A stretch of DNA of 64,000 nt from Schizochytrium sp. TIO01 (lineage: Eukaryota > Sar > Bigyra > Thraustochytrida > Thraustochytriidae), in contig SMSO01000031.1 of assembly GCA_004764695.1 (NCBI GenBank), positions 6,133,261 through 6,197,260 on the forward strand, in the 5' to 3' direction. Of this stretch, positions 48,328-59,471 are shown piece after piece; the first letter of the stretch is position 1, and every line of letters begins with the position of its first letter. Below the pieces are notes generated by a model. It made no database searches. It saw nothing but the letters and a program-made list of their open reading frames with translations, and was not told where the DNA came from. The position numbers and the translations under genes are program-made.

Positions 48328-49244
48328 CTTGCAAAGCTTTCGAGACCGCTGGCCTTGCCAACACCCAAAAGCACTGCGTGAACTAGAGCGTTTGGACTCT
48401 CTTCAGAGGCCTCCTCCTCCAGCGGGTTTTACTTTGCTCAAGGCAGTCTTCATAATTTGGGAAAAGGTCTATTTATGGGCTCAACGGTCATCTGCACAGA
48501 AACGAGCACTTTTGTTATGGGTAATATGATCCTCATTTGCTTCAATACATCGCGCCCACTATTACAGGAGATAGGGGATCCGCTTGTAGCCAGTCAACCA
48601 GCCAGCCATGGCGCCGTCGAAAATGCAATGCAGACCTGAACAACACAGCGTGAAGAACGATGGTCCTTTCGAAGTAGAACTTCTGGGATGCTTGCACATC
48701 ATTCTCTTGTAAATCTGTGTGTGTATGTATGTATGTATGTATGTATGTATGTATGTATGTATGTCATACATGCTACTAAGGGTAACCTACCAATGCCGTA
48801 AGACTGTGCTACTTTCTTACTTACTATCTATCATATTCATAGACATGGTACAAATGCTTTACATTAAGCAAATAGACAGTCTTAGGTAATAAGTGGAGAG
48901 CTGCGCATTTCGGCAGCGGCATTCGGAATCTCCAGGGATATCGGGATATCACGAGCACATGACTGAGGTCTGCGCTCTCGAGCTCCACTGACAGCCATGA
49001 CCAGTCTACATTGTGGTAGAATTGTTCTATTAAAAAGAAAAATTAATTTGGGTTTTTTATTTTCAATGAGCTCTTTTGGCAGAGCAATAATAATTGATGG
49101 GTACTCTGATTTGGATACAGCATAGTACGCAGTACACAATCGCGTGGGTCCCCGACATCTTGGGCCACCTCAGAGCTGGCAAGACCTGCTTTGGGGCAAC
49201 CACCTTGCATGCCTCGAGCACTTCGAGCCCAACTGGCCGAGAAG
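48328..49244. promoter_or_regulatory. Divergent intergenic region of IFT122 and the TMTC-like gene
   Basis: The two start codons face away from each other across about 0.9 kb, so both promoters must lie here. It contains a (GTAT)n repeat at 48719-48764. I could not identify a specific element such as an X-box with confidence. Confidence 0.35.
48719..48764. repeat. (GTAT)n microsatellite
   Basis: Eleven GTAT units between the divergent IFT122 and TMTC-like genes. Confidence 0.92.
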
Positions 49245-51137
49245 ATGGCTCCACCGCGAAAGATTGCCTCAAAGGGTGAGACGAATGAGATGGAAAATGC
49301 GCGGACCGATACCCAGACGAACACTTCGTGGACTTTGCCTATTAGTTGTTTGGGAGCTCTTATTGCGTACTGCGCGATGAACGATTATGGTATGCTTCAC
49401 GGAGCATTTACGGGCCGTGATGTTAACTTGGTTCTAAATAACAAACTTGTGCAAGGCAATGCTACGTTGGCGGACTTTTGGAGCCACGACGTCCGAGGCG
49501 AACCGCTATTATCAAGTGATAGTACCAACATATTCAGACCAATATCTACACTTTCGTTCCGAGCGAATGCACTCTGGTCGCATAGCATTGAGGATACTTA
49601 CTGGTACCATCTCACTAACTTGGGGTTGCACGTGCTCGCAACGTTTTTAGTTGGACTTGTAGTGGGTGCAGTTGTGTTTGGTCCTCATCGGCCTGTAGCT
49701 GCGCTGGGATCAACGATATTGTTTGCGTTGCATCCTGTGCACGCAGAAGCAGTAGGGAATGTCTCCGGTCGCGAAGATCTACTTCTTGCTGTGTTTTACT
49801 TGCTAGGGTTTCTTTGGTACGCGTCTTTTGCAAAGTCGCAGTCAACAGCAGAAAATTTTCTTGGGCACCTCGGAACTGCTGTTTTTGGATTTTTAGCAAC
49901 ATTTTCTCATGAGGCAGGTGTGATGCTTGGTGTTAGCGTTTCGCTTTATGAGCTTGGAAAAGCAAATTCTTCGTCGCATCAAATTAACTTGAAAAACTTA
50001 GGGGTCACTGCTGTCTGGACAGGTGTGATCGGTTACGCTCGTACCCAAGCTCTCGGCGTTCAGCTTTCCCCTGGCGTCGATCCAGTTAACAATCCAATTG
50101 GTCATATTCAGTCTGACCCCATGAAATTTTTCTTGTCCACCTCGTGGCTGTATTGTCTACAAGTCCGTGAAATATTTTGGACGGACTCATATTCCCTGGA
50201 TTGGTCCGGAGATAGCATCTCTGCAGTCGAAAGTCTCTCTGATTGGCGATGCAAATACATCATTTTACTCTGGAGTGGACTGGCTGCAAGTGTTATACTT
50301 TCTTTGTTCAAATCATCATTTCGGGAAGCCTTTTTTATTGTCTTCGGCTCTTTGACACTCGCACCATTCTTGGTGTCTTCAAACCTTCTCTTCCCAGCAG
50401 AATTTACAAAGGCAGATCATATTTTGTATTTGCCTTCGATTGGTGCTTGTATTGTGTATGGAAGCTTACTTGAGCTCTTAATGTCAAGGTGCGCAAGTAG
50501 CAAATTAAAATCAGTCCTGGTGCAGAGTCTCGCTGCTGGTATGCTTCTTCTATGGCTGAATGCTTTGTACCATCGTAGTACACTATTTTCTTCTCCTTTA
50601 CGAGTGTGGCAAACTTCCTTCACAACGAACTCGGGAAGTCATGCGGTGCGGGTAAACGCGGCGCAAGAACTTCGCCAAATCGGTGCCTTCGCAGCCGCAG
50701 AAAAGGTCTTGCGGCCCCTTGTCGGCCCGGATGCCGATACCGAAGTTCTCACGCTTTACGGTACCATCTCTGCTGATATGCATAACTGCTCTCTTGTGCA
50801 TGCATACCTTCATGATGCTGTGATGACTGCAAACGATGTTTTAGGAAAGGCGATTGAGTCAGGAAAGGATTTCAGCAAGGAGAGGCGCATCCTCAGCAAC
50901 CTCTTAACTGCACAAGGTCTATGCATGACATTGGTAGATATACCTGCGGCAGGTAAGGTACTCTATGCAGCTGCTGTAGCAGACCCAACTAATTTGTTTG
51001 CAACAGAGCAAGGAAGTAATTTGCTGCACCGTGTAAACCTGATGAAAATACAAGCAAACAAACTGCAGCAACATCAGCTCCTTCAAGCACAAGTGAAAAA
51101 TATTATGAAGAACGCAAACCGTCAGCAAGGGTTGTAA
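49245..51137 (+). CDS. TMTC-like membrane protein (putative O-mannosyltransferase family)
   Basis: TMTC proteins are ER multi-pass GT-C enzymes that transfer mannose to cadherin-type domains in animals. ATG 49245 has the better context (AAGATGG) and gives 630 aa; ATG 49209 adds 12 residues. Family blocks appear in order. A first helix is followed by a luminal loop containing SDSTNIFRPISTLSFRAN. Then comes LFALHPVHAEAVGNVSGRED with helices on both sides, then the DUF1736-like segment (VDPVNNPIGHIQSDPMKF to YSLDWSGDS). Last is SNLLFPAEFTKADHILYLPS with further helices. After about residue 420 a soluble helical tail of some 200 residues replaces the long TPR array of animal members; only weak helical pairs such as ALRQIGAFAAAEKVL-like segments are seen. 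The usual adjacent acidic pair of the first loop reads GRD here. The frame is intact. Family assignment is good; activity is uncertain. Confidence 0.85.
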   Translation: MAPPRKIASKGETNEMENARTDTQTNTSWTLPISCLGALIAYCAMNDYGMLHGAFTGRDVNLVLNNKLVQGNATLADFWSHDVRGEPLLSSDSTNIFRPISTLSFRANALWSHSIEDTYWYHLTNLGLHVLATFLVGLVVGAVVFGPHRPVAALGSTILFALHPVHAEAVGNVSGREDLLLAVFYLLGFLWYASFAKSQSTAENFLGHLGTAVFGFLATFSHEAGVMLGVSVSLYELGKANSSSHQINLKNLGVTAVWTGVIGYARTQALGVQLSPGVDPVNNPIGHIQSDPMKFFLSTSWLYCLQVREIFWTDSYSLDWSGDSISAVESLSDWRCKYIILLWSGLAASVILSLFKSSFREAFFIVFGSLTLAPFLVSSNLLFPAEFTKADHILYLPSIGACIVYGSLLELLMSRCASSKLKSVLVQSLAAGMLLLWLNALYHRSTLFSSPLRVWQTSFTTNSGSHAVRVNAAQELRQIGAFAAAEKVLRPLVGPDADTEVLTLYGTISADMHNCSLVHAYLHDAVMTANDVLGKAIESGKDFSKERRILSNLLTAQGLCMTLVDIPAAGKVLYAAAVADPTNLFATEQGSNLLHRVNLMKIQANKLQQHQLLQAQVKNIMKNANRQQGL

Positions 51138-51444
51138 TGAGCTATACAGTGCTAGTCTCAAAGTGCAAAATATAAAGTCATCAGCAATGCAGTGCATACC
51201 AGTTCAGACCGTTGTGGAAGAGTAGAATTTGTGTTAAGAATTGGCGTATGTTTTTGATAAATATTATTTTCGCCCGTTTTGCATGATCCAATATTTAAAC
51301 TATCCATTTCTGCTTCATAATTAACTAACAAAACAGTACAAACCAAAACCTGAAATCTAAAAAACAAACAGTATAAACTTTCTTCTTTAACTGAGTTATT
51401 GGATATTGGATATGATATTTGCAAATGATGGAACCTTGAAGGGC
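51138..51444. other. Short convergent intergenic region
   Basis: About 300 bp of AT-rich DNA shared by the 3' ends of the TMTC-like and carotenoid oxygenase genes. No repeat or hairpin of note. Confidence 0.5.
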
Positions 51445-53088
51445 TTAGAACTTTGATGTCAGAGAAACCGAAGCATGGTCGACCCATGTTGAGTGCAGCC
51501 CAAGGTTTCCAGGAATTGGGGACTTGATTTTTGCTTGAATAGCAAAGCGCTGGTGCGACACTTCACAAATCAAAAGATGAGATTCATTTGCCTCGGTATC
51601 TAGTACTTCAACAAGCACCACACCATCAAGCTCATCAATCCCTCCAGGCCGCGGCACAAAAACAGGTTCACCAGCAATTTCTCTCGCGGATACGCCTTTT
51701 AGCCGTGTTGGTGCCTGATCAGGTCTTTCAGATTGGATATGTACAATGCCGGAGCCAGGAACCAGAGGGTACTCCACCGCATAGATGTGATGATGAGGTT
51801 TCATATGAAAGAGCGGATTGATGTTTGGGAACTCCAGCTCGGTTTTCGCAAGTGAGTCCAAACGTGCAAACTCAACATTGGAGGTCTCAAGGTTTATGTA
51901 AAATCTCGCCATGAAATGTTTCTCGTCCATTTCCATTGCAGCGTTTGTAGGTTTCTGCAAAGCTTCATTCACAGAAGTGTCGATAACGATGCGACCTTGT
52001 GCATCCTCATAGCTGTTAGCGAGATGCCACGGCATGAATTTCTCAGTGGGTTGGCAAGAGAAAGTATTGACATATTCCACCTCCACTGGGTCCCTCTTGG
52101 TAATCCGATAGACCATGAACTCAAGCGGTGTCTCAACAGATTCAAATAAGCCAAAAAATCCTTGACTAAAATCCCGGCTCAGCAGCTTGCCGTACGAAAC
52201 ACGCTTAGACGACAGGAGTAGAACCACGTAATTCTCAGTTTGCGCCATGCTGTGCATGTATGCAGCACGCTCTTTATCGGGAAGTCCTTTGAACTCTCCA
52301 TACTTAAAGGAAGTAATTTGATGAGATGCGACCTGGCGATAAGGAGGTGTTGACCCATGCCAGAGCGCATAGCTAAAGGTAAATCGCGGCTTTATACCAG
52401 CCATAGCAAATTTCATGTTGAGACTTACATGAAACCCACCACACGTGGAGGGGTCAAAAAACCAGTGCGCAGCATTGGTGACTACCATTCCTTCACTTAC
52501 TGGCATTGTTTTTGTAGTACTGATTGTATCAAGTGTTTGTGGGTTAAATTCACAGACATCTCCATTACTTTCAGTGCTTGCAGCAAGGCGCAACTGCGAA
52601 GGTTCCGTGGAGTCCGAAAGAAGAAAAGTGTTGACATTGGGGTTGACTCCTGAGTAAAGCGCGTTGATGCGTTTCTGTCCGGAGGGGAGCATCTCTTTAA
52701 GCTTAGCCCAAGCAAGAGCCAGCCAACCATCATCTCTTCTGCTACTAGTTGCAGTGATGGCCCAGGTGCGGCGACCTGTTTCCATAAATTCCTTAAATTC
52801 TTTGGATCTCATGAACTTGTTGGAATAGGTCACCTCACCATCACAAATATGAAATGCAGAAAGGTGAGCCAAACCATCGAGGAACGCCTTTTCTCCGTCA
52901 TCGACAAAGGCTCCGCCGCTTTGACGGTACAATGTGCCCTTGAGCCATTCTGGAATACTGCCTTCAACCGTCATGCATGGTACGGCGGTATGCTCTGTCG
53001 TGACATCACGGAACCCAGGCTTGCGTGCATCTTCGCCAAGCACAGCGACATCATGCAGTGCGAAGGAGTTCAAGCTTTGGATACTCAT
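51445..53088 (-). CDS. Carotenoid cleavage oxygenase (RPE65/CCD family)
   Basis: This non-haem iron enzyme family cleaves carotenoids or stilbenes to aldehydes, or isomerises retinoids. The product is 547 aa from ATG 53088, the usual length. The four iron-binding histidines of the seven-bladed propeller are present: H208 (TNAAHWFFDP), H279 (MHSMAQTENYVV), H355 (FMPWHLANSYED) and H532 (GNLGLHSTWVD). The second-shell acidic residues also appear in their usual contexts, near E173 (STESNGD), E419 (LEFPNIN) and E474 (GEPVFVP). The entry motif IPEWLKGTLYRQSGGAF, at residues 45-61, is typical. There is no signal or transit peptide, so it is probably cytosolic or membrane-associated. Substrate and cleavage position cannot be read from the sequence. 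The gene is convergent with the TMTC-like gene and intron-free. All key residues are intact, so an active enzyme is likely. Confidence 0.94.
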   Translation of the reverse strand: MSIQSLNSFALHDVAVLGEDARKPGFRDVTTEHTAVPCMTVEGSIPEWLKGTLYRQSGGAFVDDGEKAFLDGLAHLSAFHICDGEVTYSNKFMRSKEFKEFMETGRRTWAITATSSRRDDGWLALAWAKLKEMLPSGQKRINALYSGVNPNVNTFLLSDSTEPSQLRLAASTESNGDVCEFNPQTLDTISTTKTMPVSEGMVVTNAAHWFFDPSTCGGFHVSLNMKFAMAGIKPRFTFSYALWHGSTPPYRQVASHQITSFKYGEFKGLPDKERAAYMHSMAQTENYVVLLLSSKRVSYGKLLSRDFSQGFFGLFESVETPLEFMVYRITKRDPVEVEYVNTFSCQPTEKFMPWHLANSYEDAQGRIVIDTSVNEALQKPTNAAMEMDEKHFMARFYINLETSNVEFARLDSLAKTELEFPNINPLFHMKPHHHIYAVEYPLVPGSGIVHIQSERPDQAPTRLKGVSAREIAGEPVFVPRPGGIDELDGVVLVEVLDTEANESHLLICEVSHQRFAIQAKIKSPIPGNLGLHSTWVDHASVSLTSKF

Positions 53089-56000
53089 GATTGGTTACCT
53101 TAGGCTTTTACGTTTCGGGTTTTCACAACTCCAGACGATGCAATTGACCGCTTAACTCTTGAATCCTTGCCTCCAAGTCGTGTACCCGAGCCAAGTTTGG
53201 GCCAAACTTCAGGCCAGCTAAATCCGTGCGGAGGAGGACAGCTCCGTGTATTCTTTGTTAAGTTGGAGCTCGATGCAAGTTACGGGTTTGGAATTTTGAG
53301 CAAGCGATTCTTTGTTAACCACCTCAATATTTAGTAAACGATGCACAACGTATAGCCGCAGCCTATGAAAACTTCTGCAGTCGAATCTAGCAGTGTGTCA
53401 CAAACCCAAAGGATCTCAAACTCAAAGGTCGCAGGATTACAGGCTCCTTTTCATTCCTCGAGATCGTTCGTTTGGGTGCAGATCACTTCCAGGAGACTGA
53501 CAACTACCTAACAACTCTGTAGGTCTATGTTCACTCCAACTCCTCTTCGCTGGACGTGGTTTTTAATCCAAATAACCTAGGACAACCCAGGCTCGGCTCT
53601 TCAAGTTCCTCCCTAGCTTTCATAGACCTGCCTCAGCCAGCTTCTGGCGCCTTGGTTGTTTTGGTTTTGACCATATTCTGCACTTCTTAATCCCTGGTCT
53701 CACGCATCCCAGGTGTTTTACTCCTAGTATTTTCGCTAAGAGTACCGCTAGAAACCCAGGTCTACAACCTTCCCAACTGAACGTGCTGCGACGACTCCGC
53801 TGTCGCCTCGAGCAGCCTTCCCCCACAAGCAAGTTGCTAGCTCGAAGACATCTCTGCCATGGCGAGTCGAAGGCGTCTGCGCTGCTTTCTCTGACCTCAA
53901 CGGCTGATCTAAGCTCGTGCAGTTGGTGCATTCTGCCAAGCTGCGATATCTGCAAGCTCTCGCTCGAGGATGATTGACATGTTCATTTATCCGTCCATTC
54001 ACTCATTGATTCTTTGCCACGCAAACTTGGCCACCGGCGATGGAATAAATGCCTTGGGGTTGAGAGAACATGGCACGCTCAAGAATGAGTCATGCGTCGC
54101 AGCGACGCAGTTCAGTGGTACCAGGAGTGACCGAAGTCTGCGCAGGGAGTTGACTTGAGAGAAACAGACGCCTTAAAAGCTCAAGTATAAAGAAAAAGAA
54201 GCTCTCTTGGCAGATTTGCTGTTCTGTTTGTTAGGATGTGTACCCCACAGAAGAACTAACTCCAAGTTAAGCGGCGCTTATGCTCGAGTAGGAGCTGTAT
54301 AAAGAGCAGTAGAGGCCCGTTGACGACCATCTTGTCGCAGTTGTGGCTGAGATCTGAAATCCGAGATCTGGGATCTCACTCGAAACCTTGGAGGGTTGTT
54401 TTCTTTAAGGTTTACCGAGATGGCCGAATAATTGGTGTTAAACGGAGCTTATCTGGTCTTGGAGACGACGCGTTCATGGGCATGGCGTTCTTTAAATCTA
54501 TGTTGTGTGGCTCTCGATGATGTTTAGAATATGGAGTCACAAGAATGCCTTTGAAACTTGAATGCTTTTGAAGTGAGGATAAAACTTCGAGTTTTATGTC
54601 GCTCTGTATGCCTCTGTTGAACTTTGTACTTTCGGGGCGAGTCTGCGACTCCCCTCAGCGCAATAGGTTACGCCCTTTCCACTGTTGCAGTTGCTAACTG
54701 TTGAGATGGAGGTGGAGGTATGAGAGGTGCCGTGTATTATCAAAAGATTTTTCACCCAAACTCTTGCGATCTTGAGAACCACTATCTAGACTGAGGACTC
54801 CGGTGCTCTGTTTTGATTCCTTACTGGTCTGTTAAGTTACATTTTTTACAACGAACATGGGAGGAGAATTCTAGATTAAGTTAAACTTTAGAGCAGTTGC
54901 AAATGAACTTTATTAGGTACAGTTGAAGCAACTGCGCATTATCTTTAAGTTCTCAATTTTTCTTCTTCTTCTTCTTTCCAGATGCAGGAAGTTTTATACT
55001 CGAGTTGATTAGCTCATATCTGTTCACCAAGACCGTTCCTCAGACATGTACTTATGTCCAACAGGTAGAAATTAATCTCAAATAAACCCATGAGCAGTCT
55101 CATTACGTGGATGTGTTTGCTATAGGGATGACTTGCTGTGTTGTGAATAGAATAATGCTCATTAGCTAGATAATTAGGCGAATCAAAGAGTGAATTCTAG
55201 CCCCATAAACTCTCGCATTAGTTGAATTGAAGAATGACAAAAGTAGAGGTTAATATTTAAGCCACGCGTGTTCACTGAATTTCCATAATTCTCTTTTGAC
55301 GAGCAACATGTGCAACAAAGCTTCTGCCTTTTCTCTATTGAGAAATTAATCATCAACTAGTACCGAGGATTTTCATTCTTTTTGGAGGGAGGAGCAACCA
55401 CATGCTAAGTATATAGACTTGCGATGGCAAAATATCTCCTAGATATAATTAAATAAATATTAAGTCGCCCCTAATACAGAGAGCTACTTTACAGCAAGTA
55501 CTGCTGATGATGTCAGCAAATATCGTATCCTATGCATTTTTACCAAATAAAATTCTTATCAAGAGCTTATTGAAGCGTCTCACTTTTTAATAACCTACAA
55601 CTCATGGGATTAATGGTTCATTTTAACTATACACATATTTCTATCATCATTGCAGAGACTAGTCCTTTCGTGGATCAATCATAGCTCTAAGCCACTTCTT
55701 CGCAGCTTGTGACAACAATGATTTACTCATCACTGGCAGTTATAAAATACAAACATCGAAGGTAAGGTAACCTTTTCATTATCTCGCGCACCTTTCCCCA
55801 TTACCATTTTTTGCCCATCCTTGGCCTCTAGCTCTGAAGTAATTATGTGCATGTACCAAGCCTAGCCCCTTGATCCTGCCATTATTATGCCAATGGACCA
55901 AGACCAGCCCATACACGGTCAGTCCCATTTCGCTTTCCTCGATTTTCTGTTTAATGCCTCATGAATCACAAAGCCAAGCACTCCGACACTCGGCACACAC

Positions 56001-56738
56001 CCGCAAAGGTCACCTTCGACCCAATAATCTCGGCCAGACCCCAAACGAAGTTGCCCTCAAAGTCAGCGCCTACTCCTGCCATACATGCGATGCAAAAAAA
56101 TCAGGCATAGATCCCAACTGATCCAAAATATCCTCGAGTTTCCACATGCATCCATCGTTCTGACAGAGAGTTAAGCGGTGGTTCGCTCTGCGTGGCCTAA
56201 CGCAGTGCCAAGAAATGAGGCATTCCCGCACCTCGTAAATCAGCGCTGCCTGCCATTGTGTTAAATAAAAGAGCACAGAGACGCACAGAAGAAAAGAAAT
56301 GAAAGTGCTCTGCAGAGCGCCACGGTCGCGCGCGAGCAGTCGAGTGAGACGCCGAAAGGTTTTGGGGATCGCGGCGAGGTTGAGGAGGCAGCGTGACTCC
56401 CTTCCTGAAGGTGCTCTTCCGTCCATCCAGCCGGCTACTTGGACATCTTGCCGGCCATCCATTCGCCTTCATCCACCTAGGTTGGCTCAAAGCGTCCGCA
56501 GCGGCGCTTTGCGAGAGCACGTGATCGTCTGAAAGTCTCGCCCTCCCCAACACCCTCTCGGTTTTATCGTTCTTCTCTAAAGGCGCCACGCCAGTGCTAT
56601 CGTCGACACCTTCGAAATTGTGGTCTTTTTCGCTGTCGTCGGCATCCTGGAGATTGCCGACTCCAACCTGAGAAGCAGCTCGGATAGCTGGCACAGAAGA
56701 ACCACGTTACTAGTAGGCAGACGATACCTTGAGGAAAG
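53089..56738. other. 3.6-kb intergenic stretch without a supported gene
   Basis: It contains the divergent 5' flanks of the carotenoid oxygenase and PPR genes. Minus-strand frames at 53620-53955 and 56197-56694 are open but lack an ATG in a suitable place and known motifs; the latter overlaps the PPR leader. The middle (54.9-55.8 kb) is AT-rich. Confidence 0.5.
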
Positions 56739-59471
56739 ATGCCGCGTGGCAGAGGCCGCGGCGGCAGCTATGTCCACGACAACGGGAACGCGAGCACGGG
56801 CAATAACTTGAATAGCGACAACAAACACAAAACTGATAGCAAAAATGGGGGCCAAAACGAAGGATCGGGCTCTCGTAATTCACAGTTTTCACGATCAGAG
56901 TCAACTTCCTCAAGCTCAGGAACATTTCAGCCTCGTCGAGGTGCCACTCGAGGCGGTCGGGGTGGCAGGGGTCGTGGGCGTGGTGGAGTTCGAGGTGGCG
57001 GCGCGGCATCAGGAGCCCGTCGTCGTGGCCGTCAAAATGGAGTAGAAGGGGGTGCGGACGACTTGCAATCTGAAAGTATTGACACATCTTCAACATCGTT
57101 CTTCCCATCTGCAACATCCACAACAGACTTATCCTCCTCGTCGCAAGAAATTCAAAATTCGAGGCCACGAAACCCGGGTTCGCGACGCGGCGGGAAACGC
57201 GGCGAAAATTCGGTCAAGTCGAGGTCAGGGCCACAGCACCAGCACCATCGGCAGAACCACCAGCATCAGCAAGGATCTTATGGCTCACGACCGTGCCAAG
57301 CCGTGCGTGATATTCGCAGAGACCTCAATGCTGCTGCGAGTCGTGGCGACATTGCTGGCGCAGAACGGGAGTTTGCTGCTCTTGTAGCTGCTGGCGATAT
57401 GCCACAGACGGTAACAATGAACATCTTGATCAAGGCCTACGCTCGCGGTATGCAGCCTGAAAGAGGTCTCGCAGTGCTTGTAAACATGCTTCAGGGGTTT
57501 CCCGAGGGTTATGGAGCTGTGCCATCTGAAAGCACATTCAACACTGTCGTCGCAGGCTTCGCAGATAGTGGAGATCTGATTCGTGCGAGGCAAATTATTG
57601 ATATGCAGCTCTCATATGGATTTAGCATTCAGAACTCCTGCTGTGCGCTGCTCAGAAGCCTGCCAGTAGACCAAGTTCTTCCGTACTTGCAGCAGGGTTC
57701 TGCCAGCGGGGCTCTCCTTATCAACGAAAAGGCACTGAACATGGCTTTAGTGGCCCTGCTTGAGACACCGTGTAGGCCTGATCTTGATAATGCCATCAAT
57801 GCTGTTCTTATTGCTAAGCAGCATGGTATTTCGCTTTCCTGTAAAGGCTGCACGCTCTTTCTCACTGCATACAAACGTGCAGGAAGAGAACGCGATGGAG
57901 TCGCCTTCTTTGAGAACTACCTTCGGCAGGAAAATGCCAGCCCGGATGTCAAACTCTTTACAATGGCCCTTAGTCTAATGGTAACTCTCGATGTTCCCTT
58001 GATGAGCCGCGCAGAAAGTCTCGTCGAACAAATGGAAAAGGATTTTCGCATTGCCCCAGACGTTATGGTCTTCAATAACCTCATAAAGGGTTATGGAAAT
58101 GTGAAACCTCCGCAAGTAGATGATGCTATTAGCGCTTTCAACCGCGTTATGACGATGCCTGACCTTGAACCGACTGAGTATACTTTCTCGGCAATCGCGA
58201 ATGTACTTAGCTCTGCAGGTCGCGTGGAGGAGGCTGAGGAGCTTGTTATGGGCACTATGCTCTCTGTTGGCCTTGAACCGGCTGCTATTCATTTCAATAT
58301 TCTCATGAAGGGCTACTCTAAATGTCGCTGTCGTGTTACAACAGGATACTGCAAGTGCAAGATTTGCTCTTGCTCTGATCCAGATCGAGCCCTCGAACTT
58401 CTCGCACTCATGGAGGCACGTGGCCTACAGTGTGATGTTGTTACCTTGCAAAATATCGTTGAAGCATTTTGTTCTGCTGCACAAGTCGACAAAGCACTAT
58501 CTATTATAAAGGGTGTCATGTGTAACCCAGCCAACTCACCTTCTCTGCGTCCCACCATCAATGTCTTCAATATGCTAATGCGTGGTGTCTGTGTTAAGTA
58601 TTATGTGCCTCAGAGCGAGGGAGGTGAATCTGGCCAGAACTGCGGCGGCCGTCGCGTTAGTTTCGAAGATGTCAAGCAGAATAATGTCGATGCCGCACTT
58701 GCAGACGTAGATAGGATCCTGTTGGAAATCTCTAAGGCCAGTCTTGTACCTGATGAGGTTACTGTTAATAGTATCCTCTCAATCTATTGCGCTTTTCAGC
58801 TTATTGAAAAGGCTGAGGAGCTCGTTTCTCAGCAGCACATGCGCCCAAACATTGACAAAGCAAATCTCTTGATGTCCTACAACATTCTTTTTTATGGATA
58901 TGCCAATTTCCATATTCCCAATGCTGATGAGATGCGAAATAATCTAGCTCTGCTTGACAAGATCCGCAAACGCCTCGATGAACTTCAGGCTCTAGGAATC
59001 GCACCCGATACAATTGCGTTAAATACTCTCGTCAAACTTCTCGCAGATCGTGACATGCCACACGAGGCTGAAGCCATGATTGACGAGGTTCTTGCCCGCT
59101 GTAAAGCAGTGCATGAACAGCAGATGCATCGATTCCCAACTGCTACACCATCGTTGCCACCATCTTCATCATTATCGTCACCGTTAACATCATTATCATC
59201 ATCAGTAGCTGCAGCAGCAGCATCATCGTCAGCACCGCTAGCACCCCCAGCTTCATTAGCAGCTCCTCCTTCTGATTCTATGCTATCTTGTCAAGACGCG
59301 CATCAGTCTGCTTCATCCAATAATACAACCGCTCCAAACCGAACCACGCTCATCACTATCATTCAAGCATACTCTCGTTTAAATTTCAAAGATGATGCAC
59401 AGCGTGTTACCAAACTAGCGGAAAACACCTACAAAATTCCGCTTCCACCCAGTGCACGTTCCAATACCTAG
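56739..59471 (+). CDS. Pentatricopeptide repeat (PPR) RNA-binding protein with RGG region
   Basis: PPR proteins bind single-stranded RNA, mostly in mitochondria and plastids, and act in processing, stability or translation. The frame is 910 aa from ATG 56739. The first 20 residues (MPRGRGRGGSY) and a block at about 68-105 are Arg/Gly-rich, a typical RNA-binding tail and unusual for a PPR protein. Repeats start near residue 225 and continue to about 830, each with the paired-helix pattern, for example TMNILIKAYARG, TFNTVVAGFADSGDLIRARQ, VFNNLIKGYG, TFSAIANVLSSAGRVEEAEE, HFNILMKGYSK and SYNILFYGYAN. One repeat holds a Cys-rich insert at about 527-546 (CXCX6CXCX2CXC). A Ser/Ala/Pro-rich linker at about 805-850 precedes a last repeat-like segment. 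There is no clear targeting peptide. The frame is intact. It is convergent with the scaffold gene. Confidence 0.92.
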   Translation: MPRGRGRGGSYVHDNGNASTGNNLNSDNKHKTDSKNGGQNEGSGSRNSQFSRSESTSSSSGTFQPRRGATRGGRGGRGRGRGGVRGGGAASGARRRGRQNGVEGGADDLQSESIDTSSTSFFPSATSTTDLSSSSQEIQNSRPRNPGSRRGGKRGENSVKSRSGPQHQHHRQNHQHQQGSYGSRPCQAVRDIRRDLNAAASRGDIAGAEREFAALVAAGDMPQTVTMNILIKAYARGMQPERGLAVLVNMLQGFPEGYGAVPSESTFNTVVAGFADSGDLIRARQIIDMQLSYGFSIQNSCCALLRSLPVDQVLPYLQQGSASGALLINEKALNMALVALLETPCRPDLDNAINAVLIAKQHGISLSCKGCTLFLTAYKRAGRERDGVAFFENYLRQENASPDVKLFTMALSLMVTLDVPLMSRAESLVEQMEKDFRIAPDVMVFNNLIKGYGNVKPPQVDDAISAFNRVMTMPDLEPTEYTFSAIANVLSSAGRVEEAEELVMGTMLSVGLEPAAIHFNILMKGYSKCRCRVTTGYCKCKICSCSDPDRALELLALMEARGLQCDVVTLQNIVEAFCSAAQVDKALSIIKGVMCNPANSPSLRPTINVFNMLMRGVCVKYYVPQSEGGESGQNCGGRRVSFEDVKQNNVDAALADVDRILLEISKASLVPDEVTVNSILSIYCAFQLIEKAEELVSQQHMRPNIDKANLLMSYNILFYGYANFHIPNADEMRNNLALLDKIRKRLDELQALGIAPDTIALNTLVKLLADRDMPHEAEAMIDEVLARCKAVHEQQMHRFPTATPSLPPSSSLSSPLTSLSSSVAAAAASSSAPLAPPASLAAPPSDSMLSCQDAHQSASSNNTTAPNRTTLITIIQAYSRLNFKDDAQRVTKLAENTYKIPLPPSARSNT

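Noticed and set aside
56197-56694. 165-codon minus frame upstream of the PPR gene
   Set aside because: Begins with GTG, lies antisense to the presumed PPR leader and shows no motif.
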